A stretch of DNA of 43,259 nt from Micavibrio sp. UBA1672 (GTDB lineage Bacteria; Pseudomonadota; Alphaproteobacteria; Micavibrionales; Micavibrionaceae), in assembly GCA_002320665.1 (NCBI GenBank), contig DCKO01000097.1, positions 1 through 43,259 on the forward strand, given 5' to 3'. The position numbers were made by a program, and so were the translations under genes. Of this stretch, positions 14,804-22,413 are shown piece after piece. The notes below the pieces were generated by a model. That model saw nothing but the letters and a program-made list of their open reading frames with translations. It was not told the DNA's origin and did not search any database. The number at the start of each line of letters is the position of its first letter. Position 1 is the stretch's first letter.

Positions 14804-15643
14804 ATGCGTTTTTCATATTTTCCGATTTTAGCTGTTCTTGTTCTACTCTCCTTAAGCGCGTGTAGCACATTTGCCCCCTCTCCAATGGGACGCGGTTACA
14901 GTAGCTATGACAAAGTCTATAAATCCGCTGACGGATCGGAAAGCCTGCCCATCGGATATGAATATAGCGAATCCAAAAACAACGCAGTAATGAACGATAT
15001 CAAGATGATCAGCAAATCTCTGGTCGAAAAACTTGATGAAGAAATAGCCTTTAGCGTCGATTCTGTATATCTGGATATCCCGGCAGAAAAATCACCTTTC
15101 TTTGCTGCATTTGATCACAGCCTGCGTAGTGAGCTAACCCGTCAAGGTTATCTACTCACTGTCGATAAAAGCAAAGGCATGCCCGTAACATTCATTGCAC
15201 AAAAACCAAAAACAAAAGTCGCTGGCAATCTGCCTGAAGATTATAAAATGCTGTTCTTGGCTCTGGGCATGGACGAAGAAAACGGCAAACCTAAAACCGT
15301 TCTTGGAAATTTTTATAAAGTGCCTGCCTATGGTTTCTCACCAACAGGCCCCGATGTTGATCAGCTTGTCTTTTCAGATGAAAAAGAAAAAGCACCCTGC
15401 ATGAAAAAAGAAACATGCAGCAAATGCGCCGATAATAAAAAGCCTTGCTGTGCGAATAAAGACAAACCATGTATGAAAGAAAAACCTTGTGCCAAAGAGA
15501 AACCTTGTAAAAAAGACAAGCCCTGCGACGATAAGAAAAAATGTAAATCTTCAGAAAAGCCAAAGGAAATATGTAACCGCCTGTGCAGCAAAGATTGTGA
15601 TAAAAGCTGTGGCGGGAAATGTGACAAGCCATGCGAAAAATAA
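14804..15643 (+). CDS. Lipoprotein with FlgO-like domain and 16-cysteine Lys/Cys tail
   Basis: A 279-residue envelope lipoprotein. The signal peptide ends in a lipobox LSAC near residue 20. Residues about 60-195 resemble the FlgO-type domain (IKMISKSLVEKLDEEI; SVYLDIPAEKSPFFAAFDHSLRSELTRQGY). From about residue 198 the sequence changes to a low-complexity Lys/Asp/Glu tail with 16 cysteines, many in KPC units (DKPCMKEKPCAKEKPCKK), ending KPCEK. Such a tail looks metallothionein-like. The gene overlaps the next lipoprotein gene by 13 bases. A true FlgO role in flagella is unlikely, as no flagellar genes are near. Confidence 0.8.
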   Translation: MRFSYFPILAVLVLLSLSACSTFAPSPMGRGYSSYDKVYKSADGSESLPIGYEYSESKNNAVMNDIKMISKSLVEKLDEEIAFSVDSVYLDIPAEKSPFFAAFDHSLRSELTRQGYLLTVDKSKGMPVTFIAQKPKTKVAGNLPEDYKMLFLALGMDEENGKPKTVLGNFYKVPAYGFSPTGPDVDQLVFSDEKEKAPCMKKETCSKCADNKKPCCANKDKPCMKEKPCAKEKPCKKDKPCDDKKKCKSSEKPKEICNRLCSKDCDKSCGGKCDKPCEK

Positions 15644-16191
15644 GCTTAACACTTGCCACCCTAGCCATAACCGCTTCAGCTCTCACAGCTTGCGGTGAAG
15701 TACAGACTTTTAAACTGGTAACCGGCACTATGACCGCGGCCATGTATGATGTTTTCCGCAGTGAAGACGTGAACCTCAAGGCCAAAAATCATGCTGCAGC
15801 AGATTTTCTGGAATCGCGAATGAAAGGTTATGTTGGTAAGGCTGATCCCATCCGCATTTTACCACTTGTCCAATCTGATAACGCTTCCATGTCCTCTCCC
15901 TTGGGACGCAATATCCCCGAAGGAATCGGCGTGCGCTTAAACGAACTGGGCTATCATGTCAAACTCAGTGAATCCTTAAGCGGACAACCTCAGACACTAA
16001 ATGGCTCTCAAGATAAATATAGTTTAGGCGGCACCTATTTACGCGGCAAGAAAAACGTCGATATTCATTTAAAAGTCATTGAAACGGCGTCAGGAAAATT
16101 GATCACCAATTTTGATTACCAACTGCCCTTAACACGTGAAATCAAAGAATTATCAAATACGGAAACTCGCATCTTCCGTGTGCAGCAATGA
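15631..16191 (+). CDS. Lipoprotein with FlgO-like domain
   Basis: A 186-residue lipoprotein with signal peptide and lipobox LTAC (Cys21). The mature part resembles the FlgO-type domain (AADFLESRMKGYVGK; IRILPLVQSDN; GIGVRLNELGYHVKLS), ending with a beta-rich segment. It begins inside the preceding lipoprotein gene (13-base overlap), so the two are translationally coupled and probably act together in the outer membrane or periplasm. It lacks the Cys-rich tail. No partner function is evident nearby. Confidence 0.8.
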   Translation: MRKISLTLATLAITASALTACGEVQTFKLVTGTMTAAMYDVFRSEDVNLKAKNHAAADFLESRMKGYVGKADPIRILPLVQSDNASMSSPLGRNIPEGIGVRLNELGYHVKLSESLSGQPQTLNGSQDKYSLGGTYLRGKKNVDIHLKVIETASGKLITNFDYQLPLTREIKELSNTETRIFRVQQ

Positions 16192-16195
16192 CCAA

Positions 16196-16891
16196 TTAAC
16201 GCACCATCAAAACATGAAAGACATGATACGTATTATCTGATGTGCATTGCACACAGCCCGATAATGAAGGCCTAAGTGTAAAACTGCCATCTGTTACAGC
16301 ATTCGGGCTTGAATAAAATTGCGTACCATCATCAAAGCGGCTTGATGCTGCATTATAAATACATGTGCCGGTGTCTTCTGGCTGCACAGCTTCATCATAA
16401 CCCAACGTCTTATTATAAGACTCACAAAACGACTGAGTAACATTTGGTAAGACAGCAATCAAATCAGCAGCACTTGTTCCAACCTCTGGCAACGCTGTAT
16501 GACCATAAAATTCCCAAGCACTGCCATCATTAATACCGGGCGGCGGCTCCCGATATTGAGCTGCGCCACCAAGACGATCAAACATCTGATCTGATTTATC
16601 AGTATCCGCGCTTAGATCTCCATAGTCAGGATCGGCATCCGGATGGGCAAAACGAATATCTGATTCACTATGACCATTTTGTAAAATAAAGGTAATCCCG
16701 CGCTCTAGCTCAGCCGTATATCGCCGGACCTCAGCTATACGAATAATCAACTTCTCTTTATCAATATTCGCATCATGTCCAGATTGCTGCACGGCCAAGG
16801 TTAATGCCCCAATAAGGACTATCGCCAATAATACAATAAAAAGAACATTGCCTTTTTCCGTTTGTTCATCTTTTGGAAATAAAAAAACCAT
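16196..16891 (-). CDS. Pilin-like / single-pass secreted protein of unknown function
   Basis: A 231-residue protein with a short charged N-terminus, then a single hydrophobic helix (GNVLFIVLLAIVLIGALTLAVQ, about 14-35) like those of type IV pilins or pseudopilins, followed by an acidic Asp/Gly-rich exported domain with late cysteines (SGCVQCTS; GTCIYN) that may form disulfides. It begins 2 bases after the dacC stop and is likely in the same operon. No prepilin cleavage motif GFTLxE is clear, so membership of the pilin family is uncertain. Confidence 0.65.
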   Translation of the reverse strand: MVFLFPKDEQTEKGNVLFIVLLAIVLIGALTLAVQQSGHDANIDKEKLIIRIAEVRRYTAELERGITFILQNGHSESDIRFAHPDADPDYGDLSADTDKSDQMFDRLGGAAQYREPPPGINDGSAWEFYGHTALPEVGTSAADLIAVLPNVTQSFCESYNKTLGYDEAVQPEDTGTCIYNAASSRFDDGTQFYSSPNAVTDGSFTLRPSLSGCVQCTSDNTYHVFHVLMVR

Positions 16892-16893
16892 GC

Positions 16894-18387
16894 TTAATTT
16901 TTATAAACCTGAGGAGGAACAATCAGACATTCCTCAAGCAAGTCACAAGCCTGATGTGCATTTTCCTTAGAATAGCCTTTTAAGCGTCCCCTAAACACCC
17001 AATTACCATCAACCTTCCGCGGCGCAATAGAAGCTGTAACCTGCCTTAAGGATGCAGGAAGTTTTTGAACCGCTTGGGCAATTGCCTTATTGGCAGAATC
17101 ACGCGAGGTATAAGCCCCAACTTGAATACCCCAATTATGTTCTTGCTCAATGTACTCGGCCTTGGCTCTGGCCAGCGCTACCCTAGGCACTGATGCAACA
17201 GGATTTTCATTAGGCAAAGAATTATCAGGTATCATATCGCCTGTAATAGCTGAAATCGCGATCAAACCGGTTGCTATACGACTACGCACAGCATCATCAT
17301 AATCCCCCTCCCCGATCATCTTTCTGAACAAGGATTCACTAGCTTCAGGATCTAACATTGCCCAACGCGAAATATGCTCCTTAACTGAAATATCCGGCCC
17401 AGCATCACCATCATGCTTTTGCACAACCGGCACTTTCTGATCTACTTTAATATGAAGAGGCTTTGAATAAACCTCTCCCGTTGATGCAACAAATATCGGC
17501 TTTTCTTTTGGAATAGGCGGACGAAATGCAAGCAGATTCATAGATCTGGCCTTGGTAAATCCATTATCCAATAACCTTACCATCTCCGCATTACGTGAAT
17601 TACCTGTCCGGCCACCAAACACTACGCCAATCAAACGGCGGCCATCTTGAACAGCGCTCGCCGCGAGATTAAAACCCGAAGCCTGAATATAGCCGGTCTT
17701 CAAACCATCCATACCATCATAACTACCCAATAGCTTATTGTGGTTCTTATAGGTTTTCCCTTGATAGGTAAAACTGCGACGAGAGAAATAATGATAATAC
17801 TCAGGGTATTGCATGATCATTGCACGACTTAATTTCACCATATCACTAGCCGTCGTAATTTGACCTGGGTCATGAAGGCCAGAAGCATTTTTAAAAGTTG
17901 TACGCCTCATACCAAGCTCACGCGCCCGTTTTGTCATCATACGTGCAAAATTGGCTTCACTCCCCCCCAGCTTTTCAGCAAGAGCTACAGCAATATCATT
18001 CGCTGATTTCGTGACAAGAGACATAATTGCATCATCCACCCGTATGGTAGATCCGGGCTTTAAACCCAGCTTGCTCGGCACCATCGTAGAAGCATGATGC
18101 GAGATTGGAATACGTGATTTTAAACTCAACTCTCCGGCCCTAAGCGCATCAAAAACCAATAATAATGTCATCATTTTTGTCAAAGAGGCCGGATAGCGTT
18201 TGGAATTGGCACGGTCCTGATACAAGATAGTTCCCGTATTCACATCAACAACAATACCGGCATATTTTTTATTAGGCTTGGCTTGCGCAGAAAATCCACT
18301 AGCAAAAAAACAAACCAAAATAATAAAAAACACAGCACATAGCTTTGTAAATCCTGTGATTGATTTATTGCATGTCCGGTATTTCAT
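16894..18387 (-). CDS. D-alanyl-D-alanine carboxypeptidase with SPOR domain
   Basis: Class A penicillin-binding-type (PBP5/6-like) DD-carboxypeptidase that trims peptidoglycan stem peptides in the periplasm. The 497-residue product has a signal peptide (hydrophobic to about residue 36), SxxK motif SLTK (68-71), SxN motif SAN (128-130) and KTG (230-232). A C-terminal SPOR-like domain (WGIQVGAYTSRDSANKAIAQ onward, about 413-490) would bind denuded glycans at the septum. The arrangement is common in alphaproteobacteria. It is first in a two-gene unit with the pilin-like gene. Confidence 0.93.
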   Translation of the reverse strand: MKYRTCNKSITGFTKLCAVFFIILVCFFASGFSAQAKPNKKYAGIVVDVNTGTILYQDRANSKRYPASLTKMMTLLLVFDALRAGELSLKSRIPISHHASTMVPSKLGLKPGSTIRVDDAIMSLVTKSANDIAVALAEKLGGSEANFARMMTKRARELGMRRTTFKNASGLHDPGQITTASDMVKLSRAMIMQYPEYYHYFSRRSFTYQGKTYKNHNKLLGSYDGMDGLKTGYIQASGFNLAASAVQDGRRLIGVVFGGRTGNSRNAEMVRLLDNGFTKARSMNLLAFRPPIPKEKPIFVASTGEVYSKPLHIKVDQKVPVVQKHDGDAGPDISVKEHISRWAMLDPEASESLFRKMIGEGDYDDAVRSRIATGLIAISAITGDMIPDNSLPNENPVASVPRVALARAKAEYIEQEHNWGIQVGAYTSRDSANKAIAQAVQKLPASLRQVTASIAPRKVDGNWVFRGRLKGYSKENAHQACDLLEECLIVPPQVYKN

Positions 18388-18773
18388 ATTAAAAGCCTGA
18401 TATGTCTAATAAGTTATTGCCCTCGGACTGTTAGTTAACAGCCCCACTCTCCAAGTTTTGAAGTATACCTGAAACTGCCAGATAAGTCTACGAAAGCAAT
18501 AAGAAACTCTTTCAGTCAGCGGGTTTTAAACAAAAAAATAACTATTGTGCATTGCAAAATAATTTGTTATGCTGCGCTCAAATTGATGGTAAATTATTTT
18601 TGGTAATGGCTAAATGCACTTAAAATGATAAAAGCAATATGTTATAGTTGTGTTTCTGGCGTATTCTTCCCATCAATTTTCTGTGTAGTTTTTAAAAAAT
18701 ATCATCCTCTGTAAATAGACGCAAAATGGATTACATTTATTTGTAGGGTTAAATATCGGTAAGGAGAAAAGTA
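18388..18773. other. Intergenic region between dacC-like gene and phasin
   Basis: These 386 bases hold divergent promoters but no gene. The phasin-side part contains a PhaR-like operator (18548-18577) and is A+T-rich. I see no RNA gene. A strong ribosome-binding site AAGGAG precedes the phasin start. Confidence 0.6.
18548..18577. promoter_or_regulatory. PhaR-like operator upstream of phasin
   Basis: TGCATTGCA (18548-18556), a palindrome of TGC and GCA half-sites, is followed by TGCTGCGC (18570-18577), spaced about two helical turns apart. TGC-rich repeats of this type are bound by the PHA-responsive repressor PhaR in phasin promoters. It lies about 200 bases before the phasin start, so a long leader would be needed. 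Confidence 0.45.
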
Positions 18774-19160
18774 ATGGCTAAAGCAAAACAAACACCTTTT
18801 GATTTCGATGAAATCACAAAACAAACAACTGAGTTCTCTCAGCAATGTTCAGACGCATGCGCAAAATCAAGCGAGATTTACGCCAAAGGTTTTGAAACAA
18901 TCTTCGGTGAGATCATGAATATTGCTCAGGATTCTGCCAAGAAACAAGCAAAATTTGTCAAGGAAGCCCTAAGCTCCAAGACAATCAATGAATTTGCTGA
19001 AGTACAAAACAAAATCATGCAAGACAGCTTTGATGACTTCATGACAAGCGCAACAAAATTATCAGAACTTAGCATTAAAGTTGCAATCGACAGCTCAGAA
19101 CCTATGAATGAACAGATCAACAAGATCATTCAAAAATCATCACAGGCAATGGCTGCTTAA
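18774..19160 (+). CDS. Phasin family protein
   Basis: Small amphipathic helical protein of the Phasin_2 type that coats polyhydroxyalkanoate granules. The 128-residue product contains the family pattern SSEIYAKGFETIFGEIMNIAQDSAKKQA followed by ALSSKTINEFAEVQNKIMQDSFDDFM. AAGGAG sits at good spacing before the ATG. It has its own terminator and a PhaR-like upstream site. No PHA synthase is in the window, so a general stress or granule role is inferred from the family. Confidence 0.9.
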   Translation: MAKAKQTPFDFDEITKQTTEFSQQCSDACAKSSEIYAKGFETIFGEIMNIAQDSAKKQAKFVKEALSSKTINEFAEVQNKIMQDSFDDFMTSATKLSELSIKVAIDSSEPMNEQINKIIQKSSQAMAA

Positions 19161-19185
19161 AATTTACTGCAGCAATTTACTATTC

Positions 19186-19219
19186 AAAAAGAGCCTCCAT
19201 TAATTGGGGGCTCTTTTTT
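19186..19219. terminator. Bidirectional terminator between phasin and CDF gene
   Basis: AAAAAGAGCCTCC (19186-19198) pairs with GGGGGCTCTTTTT (19206-19218) with one G-T wobble and a 7-base loop, ending in T. It overlaps the stop codon of the convergent CDF gene and likely serves both transcripts. Confidence 0.85.
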
Positions 19220-20138
19220 ATTTGTGCACCCCTTTCACACGGTGACGTGCATCTTCGATGTACCCTTCTGGATCAATATGAATAAGGATTTCCGAATTCG
19301 GATAACTCTTTAAAATATCCCGCTCGATTTGCTTGCTGATCTCATGCGCATCCCATAGGGGCAATTTCGCATCAACCTCAATATCAAACGAAATTACATT
19401 ACAATGCCCGTTATAATGGGTGCGCAAATCATGCCACCCCAAAACCTGCTTATTACCTTCAATCAAAGCGATGATTGATTGCCGCGCTTCATCTGGCAAC
19501 TCCCTGTCCAGCAAAACCCCGAGCGCCTTCAAAGCCACCTCTCTTGCACATACACCCAAGAAAACAGCTACAACAATAGCAAACACTGGATCTAGCCAGT
19601 AAGGTGCACCATAAGCCTGTAGCACCAGTAAAATAATCACACCTGCATTGATAAAAAGATCACTGCTATAATGCAAAAGATCAGCCTCCAGAACCACCGA
19701 TCCTGTTTTCTTAATTGCTCCCCTTTGTACAAGAACAATAGAAAATGATAAAATAATTGATATCACCATCACGCCCACCCCCAGCATATGATGAGAGACC
19801 TCTTGCGGACTAATAAATCTGTGCCCTGCCTCAAAAATCAGAAATACCGCCCCACCTGCCAAAATAGCACTTTGGAATAATGCTGAAACCGCCTCCATTT
19901 TGCTGTGCCCCCAACGATGATCCTCATCTGCCGGACGGCGCGCATAATACAAACTCCCCAGCGCCATCATCGAGACCAGAAAATCCAAAGCCGAATCTGT
20001 GAGAGAGGAAAGAATACCCAAAGATCCGCTCATAAAATAAGCCACCAACTTCAGAAGGACCAAAGCCCCCGCAAGAACAAGCACGATCGAGCCTGCCTTG
20101 ATTGCATGCGTTTTTGTTATGTTATCTTTATCATCCAT
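19218..20138 (-). CDS. Cation diffusion facilitator (FieF/YiiP-type metal exporter)
   Basis: Inner-membrane proton-coupled exporter of Zn2+, Fe2+ or similar divalent cations. From the ATG at 20138 (MDDKDNITK) the product is 306 residues, the usual FieF length; a longer frame to 20288 would add unrelated sequence and overlap the divergent gene. Six hydrophobic segments are visible. The metal site motifs are DSALD in TM2 and HYSSD in TM5, the DxxxD/HxxxD pair of FieF. A cytoplasmic C-terminal domain follows (HYNGHCNVISFDIEVDAKLPLWDAHEIS). Metal specificity cannot be decided. Confidence 0.92.
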   Translation of the reverse strand: MDDKDNITKTHAIKAGSIVLVLAGALVLLKLVAYFMSGSLGILSSLTDSALDFLVSMMALGSLYYARRPADEDHRWGHSKMEAVSALFQSAILAGGAVFLIFEAGHRFISPQEVSHHMLGVGVMVISIILSFSIVLVQRGAIKKTGSVVLEADLLHYSSDLFINAGVIILLVLQAYGAPYWLDPVFAIVVAVFLGVCAREVALKALGVLLDRELPDEARQSIIALIEGNKQVLGWHDLRTHYNGHCNVISFDIEVDAKLPLWDAHEISKQIERDILKSYPNSEILIHIDPEGYIEDARHRVKGVHK

Positions 20139-20223
20139 GCCTCGCAGTTTGGAGAAATTTAAGCTATAAAACAACCACGCTTTTTTGCTTTCTTTTAAAA
20201 AACAATTTGATACCTTAAGACCC

Positions 20224-22338
20224 ATGACAAACGCTGCTCCTGAAAATGACCCCATAGCCATGTGCGAAACCATGCTTGCTTCCGGCAAAGCAGAAGATGC
20301 TCTGAAGCTCTATAATCAAATCATGCAAAACGCTCCACCGCAATTCGAGCTTTGGGTCAATTATGCCTCCTTTTTATATCGCTGTGGACAATACAAAGAA
20401 GCCGCCAATATTGCACAAAAGTCAGTCGAGATCGAACCGCGCGCCGAAGGCTTTCACAATCTGGCCAGTGCTTTAAAAATGCTGGGACATTTTGATGAAG
20501 CCATCGAGGCCTATAAGAAAGCCATCCACCATAATTATAATGCTGCGGAAAGTCATCATGATCTAGCGGTAACATACGAAGCCCTAAAAGATTTTGAAAA
20601 ATCCATAGATCACTATCAGATCGCCACCACACTCTCCCCCCAAAAGCCGCTCTATTGGGTAAATCTTGCACGCGCGCGGAAACATTTAAAACGCTACCGC
20701 GAATGCCTAAGCGCCTTGCGTTTTGCAATCTTGCAAGACCCCATTGATGATATCTTCGTGCTGATGCATAACCTCTTCGAAGAATATCAAGACTTTGATA
20801 TCAACAGCAGACTTGTCGGCAATGTTCTGGGCTGCTTCAAAAGCAAAACCAATGACCCGATGAAACTGACTAAAATCTCCCAAAAGCTTTTGCTGCATCA
20901 AGATGTCATCAAGGTTCTAATCTCCAACATTGAAGATAACAAACTTAAAAACATTGATAAGCTTCTGGCAGACAAATCCCTGAACTGGGCAGTTTTCAAT
21001 CACCCCTTATTTATAGAGATGTTGCATAAACTACCCATCCAAGATGTGAATATCGAAACACTGCTCACCGACATGAGGAAACATTTCCTTGCCCTGACGC
21101 TTGAGGGAAAAATCAAGGATAGCCTATGGGATCAAAGCCATGAATTCCTAGCCGCACTGGCCTGTCAGTGTTTCCTCAATGAATATGTCTTCTCGGAAGA
21201 GGACAGCGAAACCGAACAACTCAAGCAGCTTGGCAAAAAACTCGAAGAAGCTTTTGCATCCCAATCAACGCCAGACCCTTATGCCCTTTGCCTGTATGGA
21301 TGCTACCGCCCTTTACACACACTCAAAGGCATTGAGCGCTTACTCAAAAACAAAACCACCAGCGACCTCATCCGCGTGCAAGTAAAAGAACCCTTAGAGG
21401 AACAAAGCTCAAAAGCTGACCTCAAAACCTACACCCAGATAGATGATGAAATCTCGAAACTGGTCAAAGCACAATATGAAGAAAACCCCTACCCCAGATG
21501 GATGCAACCAACCGCACTCACAGCGTTTTCACTTAAAGACCTCATACAGCGCCTCTTCCCCCATATGGAAGAAGACGAATTTACCTCTATCAATAATGAC
21601 GCACCAGATGTGCTAATTGCAGGCTGCGGCACAGGAAGACAATCCATCGAAGCATCTCTTAGCTTTGAGAATGCCAATATCCTAGCTCTTGACTTAAGCG
21701 CCAGTTCCCTTGCCTATGCCAAACGCAAAACACAGGAAATGGGCATTGAGAATATCGAATATGGTCTGGGCGATATCCTAAAATTCAGGGAACTAGAGCG
21801 CGAGTTTGACCTGATTGCCTGCACAGGCGTGCTGCACCACATGGATGACCCCATGAAAGGATGGCAAGCCCTTTATGATATCCTCAAGCCCGGCGGCTTT
21901 ATGCGCATCGCCCTATATAGTGAAATTGCACGCCGCCCCGTTATCGCAGCGCGTGACTTCATCGCCAAGCAAGAATTTGAGTCCACCGCCGAGGGCATCC
22001 ATATGTGCCGCGATATAATCCGCGATCTTCCTGATGATCACCCGATCAAACCTGTCATGTACTGGATGGATTTCTACGCCACATCAAATTGTCGTGACTT
22101 GATCTTCCACGCACAGGAACATCGCTATACCTGCCCAGAGCTTGACGAAATGATCCGTAAGCTAGGCCTTGATTTCATGGGCTTCGAGATCAGAAATCAG
22201 GACGTGCTAAAACTCTATCATAGCTACTTCCCCGAAGATGTTTATGCGCTGGATTTACAAAAATGGCACCTCTTCGAGCAAAAACACCCCACAGCCTTCG
22301 TCGAGATGTATCAATTCTGGCTTCAAAAACCTGAATAA
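20224..22338 (+). CDS. TPR-repeat protein fused to class I methyltransferase
   Basis: A 704-residue cytoplasmic protein. Residues about 15-200 are tetratricopeptide repeats (FHNLASALKMLGHFDEAIEAYKKAI; HHDLAVTYEALKDFEKSIDHY). A helical middle section follows. From about residue 440 there is a SAM-dependent methyltransferase with motif I VLIAGCGTGRQSIE (near 467), acidic LALDLSASSLAYA, and ACTGVLHHMDDPMKGW. The ATG at 20224 is chosen over a TTG at 20185. Such TPR-methyltransferases are common in alphaproteobacteria, but the substrate is unknown; a protein or glycan target is suggested only by the TPR. Confidence 0.88.
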   Translation: MTNAAPENDPIAMCETMLASGKAEDALKLYNQIMQNAPPQFELWVNYASFLYRCGQYKEAANIAQKSVEIEPRAEGFHNLASALKMLGHFDEAIEAYKKAIHHNYNAAESHHDLAVTYEALKDFEKSIDHYQIATTLSPQKPLYWVNLARARKHLKRYRECLSALRFAILQDPIDDIFVLMHNLFEEYQDFDINSRLVGNVLGCFKSKTNDPMKLTKISQKLLLHQDVIKVLISNIEDNKLKNIDKLLADKSLNWAVFNHPLFIEMLHKLPIQDVNIETLLTDMRKHFLALTLEGKIKDSLWDQSHEFLAALACQCFLNEYVFSEEDSETEQLKQLGKKLEEAFASQSTPDPYALCLYGCYRPLHTLKGIERLLKNKTTSDLIRVQVKEPLEEQSSKADLKTYTQIDDEISKLVKAQYEENPYPRWMQPTALTAFSLKDLIQRLFPHMEEDEFTSINNDAPDVLIAGCGTGRQSIEASLSFENANILALDLSASSLAYAKRKTQEMGIENIEYGLGDILKFRELEREFDLIACTGVLHHMDDPMKGWQALYDILKPGGFMRIALYSEIARRPVIAARDFIAKQEFESTAEGIHMCRDIIRDLPDDHPIKPVMYWMDFYATSNCRDLIFHAQEHRYTCPELDEMIRKLGLDFMGFEIRNQDVLKLYHSYFPEDVYALDLQKWHLFEQKHPTAFVEMYQFWLQKPE

Positions 22339-22413
22339 ATCAGCGTCTTACCCTCTTGCAGTTTTTATAAAATTATTTAGATTGGCTTGGCCTATAAATA
22401 GAATGAGCCAGTT

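Noticed and set aside
15291..15785. Minus-strand 164-residue frame over the Cys-rich lipoprotein tail
   Set aside because: Shadow of the Lys/Cys repeats on the other strand; the plus-strand gene has a lipobox and operon overlap.
20139..20288. N-terminal extension of the CDF exporter
   Set aside because: The extra 50 residues overlap the divergent TPR gene start and are not typical of the family; ATG at 20138 gives the standard length.
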